A stretch of DNA of 64,000 bases from an uncultured Flavobacteriaceae bacterium. GTDB lineage: Bacteria > Bacteroidota > Bacteroidia > Flavobacteriales > Flavobacteriaceae. This document shows, piece after piece, positions 1-9,115 of the stretch; positions within the stretch are counted from its first letter, which is position 1; every line of letters begins with the position of its first letter. The position numbers and the translations under genes were made by a program. The notes under the pieces were generated by a model that saw only the letters and a program-made list of their open reading frames with translations, did no database searches and was not told the DNA's origin. The stretch lies in contig CAJWVI010000004.1 of NCBI GenBank assembly GCA_913048115.1, forward strand, positions 1 to 64,000, given 5' to 3'.

Positions 1-25
1 TTTATATATAATAGATTGAGTGGTG

Positions 26-1921
26 TTATTTTACTTCCTCAAAGTCTACATCTTCTACATCTGCACTTTCTTCACTAGCTGCAGGATCTGCTGCTGGCTC
101 TTCACCTGCTTGTCCATCTGCTTGTGCTTTGTACATTTCTTCACTAGCTACTTTCCAAACTTCATTGATTTTATCTAGCGCTGGCTGGATTGTTTCAACA
201 TCTCTTGTTTCGTAGGCTTTCTTCAAGTCTTCTAAAGCATCTTGAATTGGTTGTTTCTTATCATCAGATAATTTATCTCCAAATTCTGTTAATTGCTTTT
301 CTGTCTGGAAGATCATGCCATCTGCTTCATTGATTTTGTCTGCTGTATCTTTAGCAATCTTATCTGCATCTGCATTGGCTTCAGCCTCTTGCTTCATCTT
401 TTGGATTTCCTCTTCTGTAAGTCCTGAAGAAGCTTCGATTCTAATGTCTTGCTTTTTGTTTGTAGCTTTATCCTCGGCACTTACCTTGATAATACCATTG
501 GCATCAATATCAAATGTTACTTCAATTTGAGGAACTCCTCGTTGTGCTGGTGGAATATCACTTAAATGAAAACGACCAATTGTCTTGTTATCATTTGCCA
601 TTGGGCGCTCCCCTTGTAATACATGAATCTCTACAGAAGGTTGATTGTCTGCTGCTGTTGAAAACACTTGACTCTTCTTTGTTGGAATCGTTGTATTAGC
701 TTCAATTAGTTTGGTCATTACACTTCCCATCGTTTCAATACCCAGTGATAATGGTGTTACATCAAGAAGTAAAACATCTTTTACATCTCCCGTTAATACA
801 CCCCCTTGAATAGCAGCTCCTAAAGCAACTACCTCATCTGGATTTACTCCTTTGCTTGGTACTTTACCAAAGAACTTCTCTACTGCTTGTTGTACTGCAG
901 GAATACGTGTTGATCCTCCTACCAAAATTACTTCATCAATATCGCTATTGCTTAATCCAGCTGCTTTCATAGCTGTTTGACAAGGCTCAATAGTTCTTTT
1001 TACCAAATCATCAATTAACTGCTCAAACTTAGCAAGCGTTAATGTTTTAACCAAGTGCTTTGGCCCACTAGCTGTTGCTGTTACGTATGGTAAGTTTATT
1101 TCTGTTTGTGCAGAAGAAGATAATTCAATCTTCGCTTTTTCTGCAGCTTCTTTTAAACGTTGTAATGCCATTGGGTCTTTACGAAGATCCAAGTCATTTT
1201 CTGCTTTAAACTCATCTGCTAACCAGCTAATGATTTTTTGATCAACATCATCACCACCTAAGTGTGTATCACCATCTGTTGCCAATACTTCAAATACACC
1301 ATCTCCTAATTCAAGGATAGATACATCATGAGTACCACCACCAAAATCAAATACTACAATTTTTTGGTCTGTGCTTTTCTTGTCAAGACCGTATGCCAAT
1401 GCAGCCGCTGTAGGCTCATTAATAATACGTTCTACCTTTAATCCAGCAATTTCACCAGCTTCTTTAGTAGCTTGACGTTGACTATCATTAAAGTAAGCAG
1501 GTACAGTAATTACCGCACGGGTTACTGGTTGGCCTAAGTAATCTTCAGCCGTTTTTTTCATTTTTTGCAATACCATTGCGCTTAATTCTTGTGGCGTATA
1601 CAAACGACCATCAATATCAACACGAGGAGTATCGTTATCTCCTTTTTTAACGGCAAATGCTGCACGTTCAGCCTCCGTAGAAGATTCACTGTACTTATTT
1701 CCCATAAAACGCTTTATAGAAGATATGGTTTTAGTAGGGTTTGTTACTGCTTGTCTTTTTGCAGGGTCTCCTACTTTAATCTCACCACCTTCTACAAAAG
1801 CAATCACTGAAGGTGTTGTTCTTTTTCCTTCTGCATTTGGGATTACCGTTGGCTCAGTTCCTTCCATTACGGCTACGCATGAGTTGGTTGTTCCTAAGTC
1901 GATTCCAATTATTTTACTCAT
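26..1921 (-). CDS. dnaK: Molecular chaperone DnaK (Hsp70)
   Basis: Cytoplasmic ATP-driven Hsp70 chaperone that works with DnaJ and GrpE. The 631-residue length is normal. The N-terminal ATPase domain opens with [14 protein letters not shown], carries the phosphate-loop motif [13 protein letters not shown] and the VGGSTRIP signature; the substrate-binding domain and helical lid follow, ending in the acidic tail [11 protein letters not shown] typical of bacterial DnaK. The ATG at 1921 sits directly before the conserved [10 protein letters not shown] start. No dnaJ or grpE lies alongside, and I see no CIRCE inverted repeat upstream, so the regulation of this copy is not readable here. The stop is 25 bases from the window edge, so any terminator lies outside. 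Confidence 0.98.
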   Translation of the reverse strand: MSKIIGIDLGTTNSCVAVMEGTEPTVIPNAEGKRTTPSVIAFVEGGEIKVGDPAKRQAVTNPTKTISSIKRFMGNKYSESSTEAERAAFAVKKGDNDTPRVDIDGRLYTPQELSAMVLQKMKKTAEDYLGQPVTRAVITVPAYFNDSQRQATKEAGEIAGLKVERIINEPTAAALAYGLDKKSTDQKIVVFDFGGGTHDVSILELGDGVFEVLATDGDTHLGGDDVDQKIISWLADEFKAENDLDLRKDPMALQRLKEAAEKAKIELSSSAQTEINLPYVTATASGPKHLVKTLTLAKFEQLIDDLVKRTIEPCQTAMKAAGLSNSDIDEVILVGGSTRIPAVQQAVEKFFGKVPSKGVNPDEVVALGAAIQGGVLTGDVKDVLLLDVTPLSLGIETMGSVMTKLIEANTTIPTKKSQVFSTAADNQPSVEIHVLQGERPMANDNKTIGRFHLSDIPPAQRGVPQIEVTFDIDANGIIKVSAEDKATNKKQDIRIEASSGLTEEEIQKMKQEAEANADADKIAKDTADKINEADGMIFQTEKQLTEFGDKLSDDKKQPIQDALEDLKKAYETRDVETIQPALDKINEVWKVASEEMYKAQADGQAGEEPAADPAASEESADVEDVDFEEVK

Positions 1922-2057
1922 AATGTTATAAATATATGTTTTAAAAATTCAGTTTACATATCTCTTCAGAAATTATTAATATCCTTAAAGACACTTTGCA
2001 TAAGTCAATGATTGTGCCATCCAAAATAGACTGCCATCGTGACAGATGAAAATATAT

Positions 2058-3326
2058 TCATTTATTTTTTAATTCTAACAACTCCCTCCATTGTGTGGTA
2101 TAGCGTTTACTGCGGTCTTTCTTGACAAGCTCCCACTCCTCTACCCTAGTACCTACCAAAGCTGAGCCTACGGTAGCTTTTCCAAACTTATGGTTTAACT
2201 GATCTATTACGTTCATCAGGCGTTTATCATGTAGTTTTAGATTTTCAAATAAATTGCCTTGCACATACTCTTGAGGCATCAACCCTGTAACATTTACACC
2301 TACCTTTTTATAACGGTACCCTGGTTTGTAGATACGTTGTAGTGCTTTTCTTGCTTGTTGTGTTAATACAAAGGTGTTGTTTGTGGGTACAGGCAGTGTC
2401 ACGATGCAACTGTCACTATGTTGCTTGTCGTTATCACTAAAATGACTTGTAGTCACAAAAACCTGTATATATGTTGCGCAAGATTTTTGAGCACGCAATA
2501 CTTCAGCGACTTCACTTATGTAATATGCACATGCTTCCTCTATACGTTCTAGGTCTTCCAATTTTTTTCCAAAAGATTTGGCGGTTCCTATTGCCTTTTT
2601 TGTTTTTGGCATCGTTCTAAATTCAATACAGGATTCTCCTCGCAGCTCTCTCCATAACCGCTCTCCTACTACAGTCATTTCTTTTCGTACCCAAGACAAA
2701 GGAAGTTGTGTAAACTCATAGGCTGTAAATACCCCTATATTTTTGAGTCTCGTTTGGTGTTTTTTACCCAAGCCCCAAACATCTTTGGTCTGTGCCCATT
2801 TAAGTGCCTTAATTCGTTTTTCATCTGTATCGATGACACAAACATGATCAAACTTTGCTACTTTTTTTGAGATTTTATTTGCCAATTTAGCCAGTACCTT
2901 GGTTGGTGCTATTCCTACTCCAACAGGAATTCCTGTATAGGTTACAATCTTGTCCTTAATAACCGTACCATAAGCTTTCAACGATACATGCTTGATACCA
3001 CTTACATCAATAAAAGCCTCATCAATACTATACACCTCTACATCAGGCGAGAAGGTTTCTAAAATATTCATGACCCGTTGAGACATTTCACCATACAGGG
3101 TGTAATTGGAAGAAAAAAAAGTAACCTTATTTTTAATAAGCTGATCCTTAATTTTAAACATAGGCTCAAACATAGGAATGTGCGCCATTTCTTTAGCTTC
3201 TTTATTAGCTGCAATCACACAGCCATCATTGTTACTTAATACCACCACAGGTTTTCCCCATAAATCTGGGCGAAATACTTGCTCGCAAGAAGCGTAAAAA
3301 CTATTACAGTCTACCATAGCTATCAT
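2058..3326 (-). CDS. umuC: DNA polymerase V catalytic subunit UmuC (Y family)
   Basis: Error-prone translesion DNA polymerase. Y-family metal ligands are intact: Asp6 in MVDCNSFYASCE and Asp102-Glu103 in YSIDEAFID. Thumb and little-finger regions follow and the length (422 residues) matches UmuC. The ATG at 3326 is chosen because it overlaps the umuD stop as ATGA, which implies translational coupling; an in-frame TTG at 3335 lies inside umuD and is less likely. It is the second gene of a umuDC operon and should share the umuD promoter and its palindromic operator. The intact polymerase contrasts with the damaged UmuD beside it. Confidence 0.95.
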   Translation of the reverse strand: MIAMVDCNSFYASCEQVFRPDLWGKPVVVLSNNDGCVIAANKEAKEMAHIPMFEPMFKIKDQLIKNKVTFFSSNYTLYGEMSQRVMNILETFSPDVEVYSIDEAFIDVSGIKHVSLKAYGTVIKDKIVTYTGIPVGVGIAPTKVLAKLANKISKKVAKFDHVCVIDTDEKRIKALKWAQTKDVWGLGKKHQTRLKNIGVFTAYEFTQLPLSWVRKEMTVVGERLWRELRGESCIEFRTMPKTKKAIGTAKSFGKKLEDLERIEEACAYYISEVAEVLRAQKSCATYIQVFVTTSHFSDNDKQHSDSCIVTLPVPTNNTFVLTQQARKALQRIYKPGYRYKKVGVNVTGLMPQEYVQGNLFENLKLHDKRLMNVIDQLNHKFGKATVGSALVGTRVEEWELVKKDRSKRYTTQWRELLELKNK

Positions 3327-3691
3327 GATGTACAATGTATTATATAGGTAATGATGCCCCAGACAACAAAAGAACCGCCAGAACTCGTTACAGGAATGCG
3401 TATTACCTTAAATGATCCCTCCTGGACTACCAAAACTAAGTTTCCTACTTTAGGGATGAGCGCTCTATCTATAATTAATACATCTTTATGTCGCATTGAA
3501 AATTGAGACCATGCATTACCCGATACCCGCACATAAAAAGTGGCATCTTTATGCTGTGTAAGCTCTTTGTTGAGATCTATAGACGGTTCTAAATAATGTG
3601 TCGCAGGACTTGGAAATCCAGTTTGCTTAGAAATTGCTGCTTCATGATGTGGTTCTTCTCTTTTAATTTTTCCTGTCTTCAAATATTCCAT
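3323..3691 (-). CDS. umuD: UmuD-like protein lacking the autoprotease Ser/Lys dyad
   Basis: Partner subunit of UmuC in DNA polymerase V, S24/LexA-like fold. UmuD normally cuts itself after residue 24 using Ser60 and Lys97 to give active UmuD'. This 122-residue protein aligns to E. coli UmuD without gaps through the core (FPSPATHYLE, IDLN, then the β core), so numbering is shared. Residue 60 is Ala (SGNAW in place of SGDSM), residue 97 is Ile (FKVIRI in place of FTVKKL), and the cleavage site reads Thr24-Gly25 rather than Cys-Gly. Self-cleavage therefore looks impossible. The C-terminus is shorter and divergent. The frame is open, so it is expressed rather than a frame-broken pseudogene. The ATG at 3691 is 4 bases from a -7 element, implying an almost leaderless mRNA. 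Confidence 0.88.
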   Translation of the reverse strand: MEYLKTGKIKREEPHHEAAISKQTGFPSPATHYLEPSIDLNKELTQHKDATFYVRVSGNAWSQFSMRHKDVLIIDRALIPKVGNLVLVVQEGSFKVIRIPVTSSGGSFVVWGIITYIIHCTS

Positions 3692-3735
3692 ATTGCAAAA
3701 ATATGGAATTATTCCATATTAAAGGAGTTATTCCA
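3685..3735. promoter_or_regulatory. Palindromic operator cluster over the umuDC promoter
   Basis: A perfect inverted repeat, ATATGGAAT-T-ATTCCATAT, occupies 3701-3719. A further ATTCCATAT half-site at 3685-3693 covers the umuD start codon and pairs with 3701-3709 as a second palindrome with a 7-base spacer. A partial half-site ATTCCA lies at 3730-3735. The cluster overlaps the umuD -7 element at 3696-3703. This is what a repressor site would look like, possibly for a damage-responsive repressor; the binding protein is unknown, and the sequence is not the E. coli SOS box (CTG-N10-CAG). Confidence 0.7.
3696..3703 (-). promoter_or_regulatory. -7 promoter element of umuDC (TATTTTTG)
   Basis: On the minus strand the site reads TATTTTTG, an exact match to the Bacteroidota TAnnTTTG -7 element. 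It lies 4 bases from the umuD ATG and is overlapped by the palindrome at 3701-3719. I see no convincing -33 TTG at the usual spacing, which would fit a weak, regulated promoter. Confidence 0.6.
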
Positions 3736-3781
3736 ACAATAAGATACCGTCAAAAGAGCATGTCAATGTATATAAATTCTG

Positions 3782-3789
3782 TACGTTTG
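3782..3789 (+). promoter_or_regulatory. -7 promoter element of the serine dehydratase gene (TACGTTTG)
   Basis: TACGTTTG matches TAnnTTTG and lies 18 bases before the ATG at 3808. It makes the longer reading from 3703 unlikely, since that would start upstream of the promoter and inside the umuDC operator. Confidence 0.6.
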
Positions 3790-3807
3790 AGCTACAAAAA
3801 ATTACCT

Positions 3808-5232
3808 ATGGAAAGTATCAGTATATTTGATATGCTTAAAATTGGTGTAGGGCCTTCCAGCTCCCACACCCTAGGACCTTGGCGCGCTTCGGGGCGCTGG
3901 ATTACCAGCCTAAAAAAAGGCGGGAACTTTAAAAAAATAGCACACATCTCGGTAGATTTATACGGGTCCTTGTCCTTAACAGGTAAAGGACATGCTACAG
4001 ATATTGCTGTTATGTTAGGGTTGTCTGGTTTTGACCCTGTAACATTTCCTATAGAAAAAATACAGCCTACCATAGATACCATAACCGAGACAAAAGTGCT
4101 TTCACTTAATAATGAATTGCCAATTGCCTTTACCAAGCAAGCCAATATCACATTCAACCGTAAATTTCTTGACTTCCACCCTAACGGAATTACCTTTACT
4201 GCAACCCTTACAAATGGAACCAATATTTCAGAAACCTACTACTCTATTGGAGGTGGTTTTGTAGTACAAGAGGAACGAAAACGCGCCAAAAAAAAACAAA
4301 AAAGTTTTTCTGAATTTCCATTTCAAATACAAGAAGGTGTAGATATATTAAAGCACTGTAAAGCAGAAGGCAAAAGCATTAGCGCTATCGTTCTTGAAAA
4401 TGAACTTTCATTACGTAGCTCAGAAGAAATTGACGCAGGTATTAAAGCACTTTGGGATGTCATGTTGGACTCTATGTATGTAGGATGTCATACCGTAGGG
4501 ACATTACCCGGCGGTCTCAACGTACGTCGTAGAGCATACAACACACACAAGGGCTTAATAGGAGAGGTCCCTTATCAAAACGCTTATCAATGGCTAAAGA
4601 CCATACGCGGTACCGAAGTTAAGTTTCGCCAAATATTAAAGTGGGTGAGTTGTTTTGCTTTGGCGGTAAATGAAGTAAATGCATCACTAGGACGGGTAGT
4701 TACGGCTCCTACCAATGGTAGTGCGGGTGTTATACCGTCTGTGCTTATGTATTATATGGTAATAGAAAACCATGATGCAGACTTTGAAGACATCAAAAAG
4801 TTTTTACTTGTAGCTAGTGAAATAGGAAGCCTCTTTAAAAAAGGCGCTACCATTAGCGCTGCTATGGGAGGATGCCAAGCAGAAATAGGGGTTTCTTCGG
4901 CCATGGCGGCAGGAGCACTTACAGAACGTATGGGTGGCTCTCCAGATCAATGTTTAATTGCAGCAGAAATAGCTATGGAGCATCACTTAGGGCTCACCTG
5001 CGACCCTATTGGAGGTTTGGTGCAAATACCTTGTATAGAACGCAACGCTATGGGTGCTATTAAAGCTATTAACGCTTGTGAGATGGCCCTTGATGCAGAT
5101 CCCTCTCAAACAAAAGTACCTATAGATAAAGTAATTGCAACGATGTGGGAGACCGCAAAGGATATGGCTGACAAATACAAAGAAACAAGTGAGGGCGGCT
5201 TAGCGGTTCAAGTAAACATGAGTGATTGTTAA
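3808..5232 (+). CDS. sdaA: L-serine ammonia-lyase, single-chain iron-sulfur type
   Basis: Converts L-serine to pyruvate and ammonia using a [4Fe-4S] cluster. One 474-residue chain carries both family parts: an N-terminal β-like domain with [19 protein letters not shown], which closely matches the family start, and a C-terminal catalytic α domain. Likely cluster ligands are Cys356 (GGCQAE), Cys398 (LTCDPIGG) and Cys409 (IPCIER). The ATG at 3808 is preferred over a frame-open start at 3703, because the extra 35 residues do not resemble the family and the -7 element lies at 3782. The gene diverges from umuDC. No terminator is obvious downstream. Confidence 0.95.
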   Translation: MESISIFDMLKIGVGPSSSHTLGPWRASGRWITSLKKGGNFKKIAHISVDLYGSLSLTGKGHATDIAVMLGLSGFDPVTFPIEKIQPTIDTITETKVLSLNNELPIAFTKQANITFNRKFLDFHPNGITFTATLTNGTNISETYYSIGGGFVVQEERKRAKKKQKSFSEFPFQIQEGVDILKHCKAEGKSISAIVLENELSLRSSEEIDAGIKALWDVMLDSMYVGCHTVGTLPGGLNVRRRAYNTHKGLIGEVPYQNAYQWLKTIRGTEVKFRQILKWVSCFALAVNEVNASLGRVVTAPTNGSAGVIPSVLMYYMVIENHDADFEDIKKFLLVASEIGSLFKKGATISAAMGGCQAEIGVSSAMAAGALTERMGGSPDQCLIAAEIAMEHHLGLTCDPIGGLVQIPCIERNAMGAIKAINACEMALDADPSQTKVPIDKVIATMWETAKDMADKYKETSEGGLAVQVNMSDC

Positions 5233-5363
5233 GACAGCAGCGAGGTCATTACAAACATATTAACTAAAATGATTTGCTGCTCACAGCAGGCCTGACGCTA
5301 TTGGCTAGCCACTCTTTTTTGAAGTCATCGATATAGAAAGTAGCCTGTATTGACAGAATATAA

Positions 5364-5371
5364 TACCTTTG
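5364..5371 (+). promoter_or_regulatory. -7 promoter element (TACCTTTG)
   Basis: Exact TAnnTTTG match 15 bases upstream of the ATG of the peptide-binding lipoprotein at 5387. No -33 TTG is seen at the expected distance. Confidence 0.6.
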
Positions 5372-5386
5372 TACTAAGATCATAAA

Positions 5387-7021
5387 ATGACACGCTATAT
5401 GAACGCACAACAATGGGCAGCCTTTTTAAAAGTTAATTTGGTAGTCTTTGTGCTTTTTATAATGTGTGGTTGTACCTCTAGGCAAAAGCACAATAAAGAC
5501 CACCTTGTCTTTAAATACAATGAACACAGTAATATTGCCACTCTAGATCCTGCATTTGCTAGAAACCCTCAAACCATTTGGCCAAGCAATCAATTATTTA
5601 ACGGCCTAGTGCAACTAGATGATCAATTAAACATTCAACCAGATATAGCAAAATCTTGGCGGATCAATGACAGTACATCTACCTACACCTTTACCCTTCG
5701 AGATGATGTGTATTTTCATAAAAACAAGGTCTTTAAAAAGGATAGCACCAGAGCTGTCATAGCGCAAGACTTTGTGTATAGTTTTGACAGGTTATTATCT
5801 CCCGCTTTAGCCTCTCCTGGGAGTTGGGTGCTAAAGTCTGTGCAACAGTATCATGCTGCCAACGACTCTACTTTTGTTGTACAACTTAAAAAACCATTTC
5901 CTGCTTTTCTGGGCTTATTATCAATGCGGTATTGCTCTGTTGTGCCAAAAGAAGCTATTGCGCATTATGGAAATGATTTTAGAAGTAATCCCGTAGGTAC
6001 TGGAGCTTTTCAGTTTAAATTCTGGGAGGAAAATGTAAAACTTGTCTTTAGAAAAAATCCGCTTTATTTTGAAAAGGACCCTGAAGGTAACAAGCTTCCA
6101 TATCTAGAGGCTGTAGCCATTACTTTTTTGCCAGATAAACAAAGTGAATTTTTACAATTTGCGCAAGGCAATATTGATTTTATGACTGGGTTAGACAACT
6201 CCTATAAAGATGAAATCATTACGACCAAAGGAGCCTTACAACCAAAATACAGTGATAGAGTACATCTTATTACAACGCCCTATTTAAACACAGAGTATCT
6301 TGGGTTTTTTATGGAAAAACCAACACAAGAAATTGCATCGCCTCTTATCAGGCAGGCAATAAATTATGGTTTTGATAGAACAAAAATGGTAACTTATTTA
6401 CGAAATGGAATGGGCATACCAGCAATACACGGCTTTATCCCTAAAGGGCTGGCCGGCTTCAGCGCTATTGACGGTTACAGCTATGACCCAGAAAAAGCAA
6501 GAAGCCTTATTCAAAGGTATATAACACAAACTGGAGATGACAAACCAGAAGTTACTATTGGCACCAACAGCCAATACTTAGATCTCTGCGAGTATATACA
6601 ACGAGAATTAGAGAAGCTTGGGCTAGCCATTAAAATAGATGTAATGCCACCCGCAACACTTAGACAAATGAAAAGCAGCGGTGAACTTGATGTTTTTAGA
6701 GCTAGTTGGGTTGCAGATTATCCTGATGCAGAAAATTACTTATCGCTTTTTTACAGCCCTAACTTCACACCTAATGGCCCCAATTACACACATTTTAAAA
6801 ATGTAGTTTTTGACAGCTTATATGTGGAGGCACAGAAAATTTCAGAAATTACAAAACGAAAAGTTTTATACACAAAAATGGATAGCATTGTTATAGCACA
6901 GGCCCCTATTGTACCCCTATACTACGATATTGCAGTTAGGTTTGTATCAAACAAAATAACAGGACTAGGCATTAACCCACAAAACTTTTTGGTGCTCAAA
7001 AATGTTAAAAAAGCAAAATAA
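5387..7021 (+). CDS. ABC transporter substrate-binding lipoprotein, peptide/oligopeptide type (SBP family 5)
   Basis: Extracytoplasmic binding protein of the DppA/OppA type, expected to capture oligopeptides or similar solutes. The N-terminus has a hydrophobic segment ending in a lipobox-like MCGC with Cys29 as the likely lipidated residue. The body shows the family start (LVFKYNEHSNIATLDPAFARN), the segment NPVGTGAFQFKFWEENVKLVFRKNP and a C-terminal SBP_bac_5 region; 544 residues is normal. No permease or ATPase genes are adjacent, so it probably serves a transporter encoded elsewhere. An in-frame ATG at 5399 is an alternative start. trmL follows after 12 bases and may be co-transcribed. Confidence 0.9.
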   Translation: MTRYMNAQQWAAFLKVNLVVFVLFIMCGCTSRQKHNKDHLVFKYNEHSNIATLDPAFARNPQTIWPSNQLFNGLVQLDDQLNIQPDIAKSWRINDSTSTYTFTLRDDVYFHKNKVFKKDSTRAVIAQDFVYSFDRLLSPALASPGSWVLKSVQQYHAANDSTFVVQLKKPFPAFLGLLSMRYCSVVPKEAIAHYGNDFRSNPVGTGAFQFKFWEENVKLVFRKNPLYFEKDPEGNKLPYLEAVAITFLPDKQSEFLQFAQGNIDFMTGLDNSYKDEIITTKGALQPKYSDRVHLITTPYLNTEYLGFFMEKPTQEIASPLIRQAINYGFDRTKMVTYLRNGMGIPAIHGFIPKGLAGFSAIDGYSYDPEKARSLIQRYITQTGDDKPEVTIGTNSQYLDLCEYIQRELEKLGLAIKIDVMPPATLRQMKSSGELDVFRASWVADYPDAENYLSLFYSPNFTPNGPNYTHFKNVVFDSLYVEAQKISEITKRKVLYTKMDSIVIAQAPIVPLYYDIAVRFVSNKITGLGINPQNFLVLKNVKKAK

Positions 7022-7033
7022 AAGTACACATAC

Positions 7034-7489
7034 ATGGCGTATAACATTGTTCTTATAGAACCCGAAATACCAAACAATACAGGAAACATTGGTAGAATAA
7101 CCTTAGGTACTGGTTCTCACCTACACCTTGTAAAACCCTTTGGGTTTGAATTGAGCGACAGCAGGTTAAAACGTGCAGGTTTAGACTACTGGAAACATAT
7201 ACAATGTACCATTTATGAGAGTGCTGCAGATTTTTTTAAGCAACATGAAACAAAAAAAATGGCCTTTCTCTCTAGTCATGCCAAAAAAGAGTACCTAGAG
7301 ATCCCTTATGAAGATGAAATGTTTCTAGTATTTGGAAAAGAGTCTGCTGGACTTTCTTCAGAAATTTTAAAAAAATATCCAACACAACTCTATAAAATAC
7401 CTTTACATAGCCAACACATTAGGAGTTTAAACCTAGCAAATGCAGTAAGCATTGTAGTCTATGAAGGGTTGCGAAATTTAAAACAATAG
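7034..7489 (+). CDS. trmL: tRNA (cytidine/uridine-34-2'-O)-methyltransferase TrmL
   Basis: SPOUT-fold methyltransferase that methylates the 2'-O of the wobble nucleotide of some tRNA-Leu species. The 151 residues include the family start (NIVLIEPEIPNNTGNIGR), LVFGKESAGLS and the SAM-knot motif YKIPLHSQHIRSLNLANAVS. The length equals that of E. coli TrmL. It sits between the peptide-binding lipoprotein and a MiaE-like hydroxylase (9 bases downstream), so two tRNA-modification genes are paired and probably co-transcribed. Confidence 0.95.
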   Translation: MAYNIVLIEPEIPNNTGNIGRITLGTGSHLHLVKPFGFELSDSRLKRAGLDYWKHIQCTIYESAADFFKQHETKKMAFLSSHAKKEYLEIPYEDEMFLVFGKESAGLSSEILKKYPTQLYKIPLHSQHIRSLNLANAVSIVVYEGLRNLKQ

Positions 7490-7497
7490 AACACATC

Positions 7498-8079
7498 ATG
7501 CTTAATTTAAAACTTGCCACAGACCCAAGATGGGTAACCATTGTAGAGAGTAATCTAGAAGAAATATTAACAGACCACGCTTGGTGCGAACAAAAAGCCG
7601 CTACCAATGCCATTACTATCATTACCTTAAACAGTCATCTTGAAGACTTAGTGACAGAATTATTAAAACTTGCCCAAGAAGAATTAGAGCATTTTGAAAT
7701 GGTGCATAATATCATCAAAGAAAGAGGGTATAAACTAGGGCGAGAGCGCAAAGATCATTACGTAAACCAATTATTTCAATTTACACGTAATGGAGGTAGT
7801 AGACAACAGGCTATGGTTGATCGTTTGTTGTTTTCGGCAATGATAGAGGCGCGTAGCTGTGAGCGTTTCAAATTATTGAGCGAACGTATTAATGACAAAA
7901 AACTATCTCAATTTTATAGAGAGCTTATGATTAGCGAAGCGGGTCATTATACAACATTTCTTGGTTTTGCTAGAAAATATGGAGAAGGAATTGATGTAGA
8001 AAAAAGATGGCAAGACCTTATTGATTTTGAAGGAGAGATTATTAAAAATTATGGCAAAAAAGAAACCATACATGGCTAA
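7498..8079 (+). CDS. miaE: MiaE-like tRNA hydroxylase (ferritin-like diiron)
   Basis: Predicted tRNA-(ms2io6A) hydroxylase, a diiron oxygenase of the ferritin-like fold that hydroxylates the isopentenyl group of ms2i6A at position 37. The 193-residue protein shows carboxylate/His patterns in helices: EELEHFEMVHN, ARSCERF and SEAGHYTTFLGFA. These fit the two E...ExxH half-sites of the family. It is shorter than the proteobacterial enzyme but similar to the usual Bacteroidota form. It follows trmL closely. The exact substrate in this organism is inferred from family only. Confidence 0.88.
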   Translation: MLNLKLATDPRWVTIVESNLEEILTDHAWCEQKAATNAITIITLNSHLEDLVTELLKLAQEELEHFEMVHNIIKERGYKLGRERKDHYVNQLFQFTRNGGSRQQAMVDRLLFSAMIEARSCERFKLLSERINDKKLSQFYRELMISEAGHYTTFLGFARKYGEGIDVEKRWQDLIDFEGEIIKNYGKKETIHG

Positions 8080-8139
8080 TGGTTGCTAGTTAAACCTTAT
8101 TTGTAAAATAGTATCTCATCATAATTCATTGGCTTGTTA

Positions 8140-8147
8140 TATCTTTG
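8140..8147 (+). promoter_or_regulatory. -7 promoter element (TATCTTTG)
   Basis: Exact TAnnTTTG match. It falls after a possible TTG start at 8134, so translation of the next gene must begin downstream, most likely at the in-frame TTG at 8164. Confidence 0.6.
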
Positions 8148-8163
8148 CTTTAAAACATACCTT

Positions 8164-8643
8164 TTGAAACCTGCTACCCTCGCCCAAATAAAAAAAGAAA
8201 TAAAGCTTCGTTCGCCAGAAGATATAGAACAGCTTTGTTTACGTCTTGCCAGGTTTAAAAAAGAAAACAAAGAACTCCTTACCTATTTATTATTTGAGGC
8301 AGATGATGAACAAGGATATATCACCCATATCAAAGAAAGTATCGATGAAGAATTTAATAGCATTACAAACACCAATTTCTATTACCTTAAAAAAAGTGTA
8401 CGTAAGATATTAAGAAACGTAAAAAAATATGTTCGGTATTCTAGCAATAAAGAAACAGAAGTAGCTATACTGCTATATTTTTGTGAACGTCTCATTTCAT
8501 TTAAACCTTCTATTGCTAGAAACATAACCCTTCATAACATCTATGATAGGCAAATGCAACTCATAGATAAAAAAATTGATGGGCTACATGAAGATTTACA
8601 GCTTGATTATAGACAAGAGATAGAAGCGCTAGACCAAGAATAA
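8164..8643 (+). CDS. Hypothetical helical protein with a TTG start
   Basis: I do not recognise this protein (about 159 residues from TTG 8164). It is soluble, highly charged and predicted helical, beginning LKPATLAQIKKEIKLRSPED and continuing with FKKENKELLTYLLFEADDEQGY and a Lys-rich segment FYYLKKSVRKILRNVKKYVRY. No signal peptide, membrane segment or catalytic motif is visible. There is no ATG near the 5' end; an in-frame TTG at 8134 lies before the -7 element at 8140-8147, so TTG 8164 is the better start. It lies alone between the miaE-like gene and arsC. Confidence 0.7.
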   Translation: MKPATLAQIKKEIKLRSPEDIEQLCLRLARFKKENKELLTYLLFEADDEQGYITHIKESIDEEFNSITNTNFYYLKKSVRKILRNVKKYVRYSSNKETEVAILLYFCERLISFKPSIARNITLHNIYDRQMQLIDKKIDGLHEDLQLDYRQEIEALDQE

Positions 8644-8690
8644 ATAGGGCTACTAAAACACCTAGTTCACAAAATCAAAACACCTAAAAC

Positions 8691-9032
8691 ATGACAACAC
8701 TCTATCACAACCCGCGTTGCAGTAAATCAAGGGAAGCACTACAAATACTAGAAGAGGCTAAAGAGCCTGTTACTATTGTGTTGTATTTAAAAGACATCCT
8801 TAGCGAAGAGGCACTAAAAAAAATAGTACAACAGTTAGGAGTTTCTGCTTTAGACTTAGTTAGAAAAAACGAAGCTATTTGGAAACAGCACTACAAGGGT
8901 AAAGACCTTACAGAGGGTAATATTATTACTGCCATGCATAAGCACCCAAAACTCATCGAGCGTCCAATTGCTGTTAAAAATGAAATAGCAATCATAGCTA
9001 GACCCCCAAAAGAGGTCTTGAAAGTTTTATAA
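8691..9032 (+). CDS. arsC: Arsenate reductase, ArsC glutaredoxin-coupled type
   Basis: Small thioredoxin-fold protein of the ArsC/Spx family; the glutaredoxin-linked branch reduces arsenate to arsenite. The 113 residues start MTTLYHNPRCSKSREAL with catalytic Cys10 in the NPRCSKSR motif, and carry ERPIAV near the C-terminus, the usual position of the arsenate-binding Arg. No arsenite efflux pump or ArsR regulator is nearby, so an arsenic role is not confirmed by context; several ArsC-like proteins have other thiol-redox roles. Confidence 0.92.
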   Translation: MTTLYHNPRCSKSREALQILEEAKEPVTIVLYLKDILSEEALKKIVQQLGVSALDLVRKNEAIWKQHYKGKDLTEGNIITAMHKHPKLIERPIAVKNEIAIIARPPKEVLKVL

Positions 9033-9115
9033 ACAAATCATTAATAAAAGACTTCAATGCTCATAAACTAGAGTATCTTGGAGATAATATTGAAAATATA
9101 AAGAATTACGATACT

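Noticed and set aside
1922-2057. CIRCE or other heat-shock operator upstream of dnaK
   Set aside because: No TTAGCACTC-N9-GAGTGCTAA repeat is present, and no exact TAnnTTTG site was found in the 136-base gap.
3703-3807. Longer N-terminus for the serine dehydratase, starting at 3703
   Set aside because: It would begin inside the umuDC operator palindrome and upstream of the -7 element at 3782, and the extra residues do not match the family.
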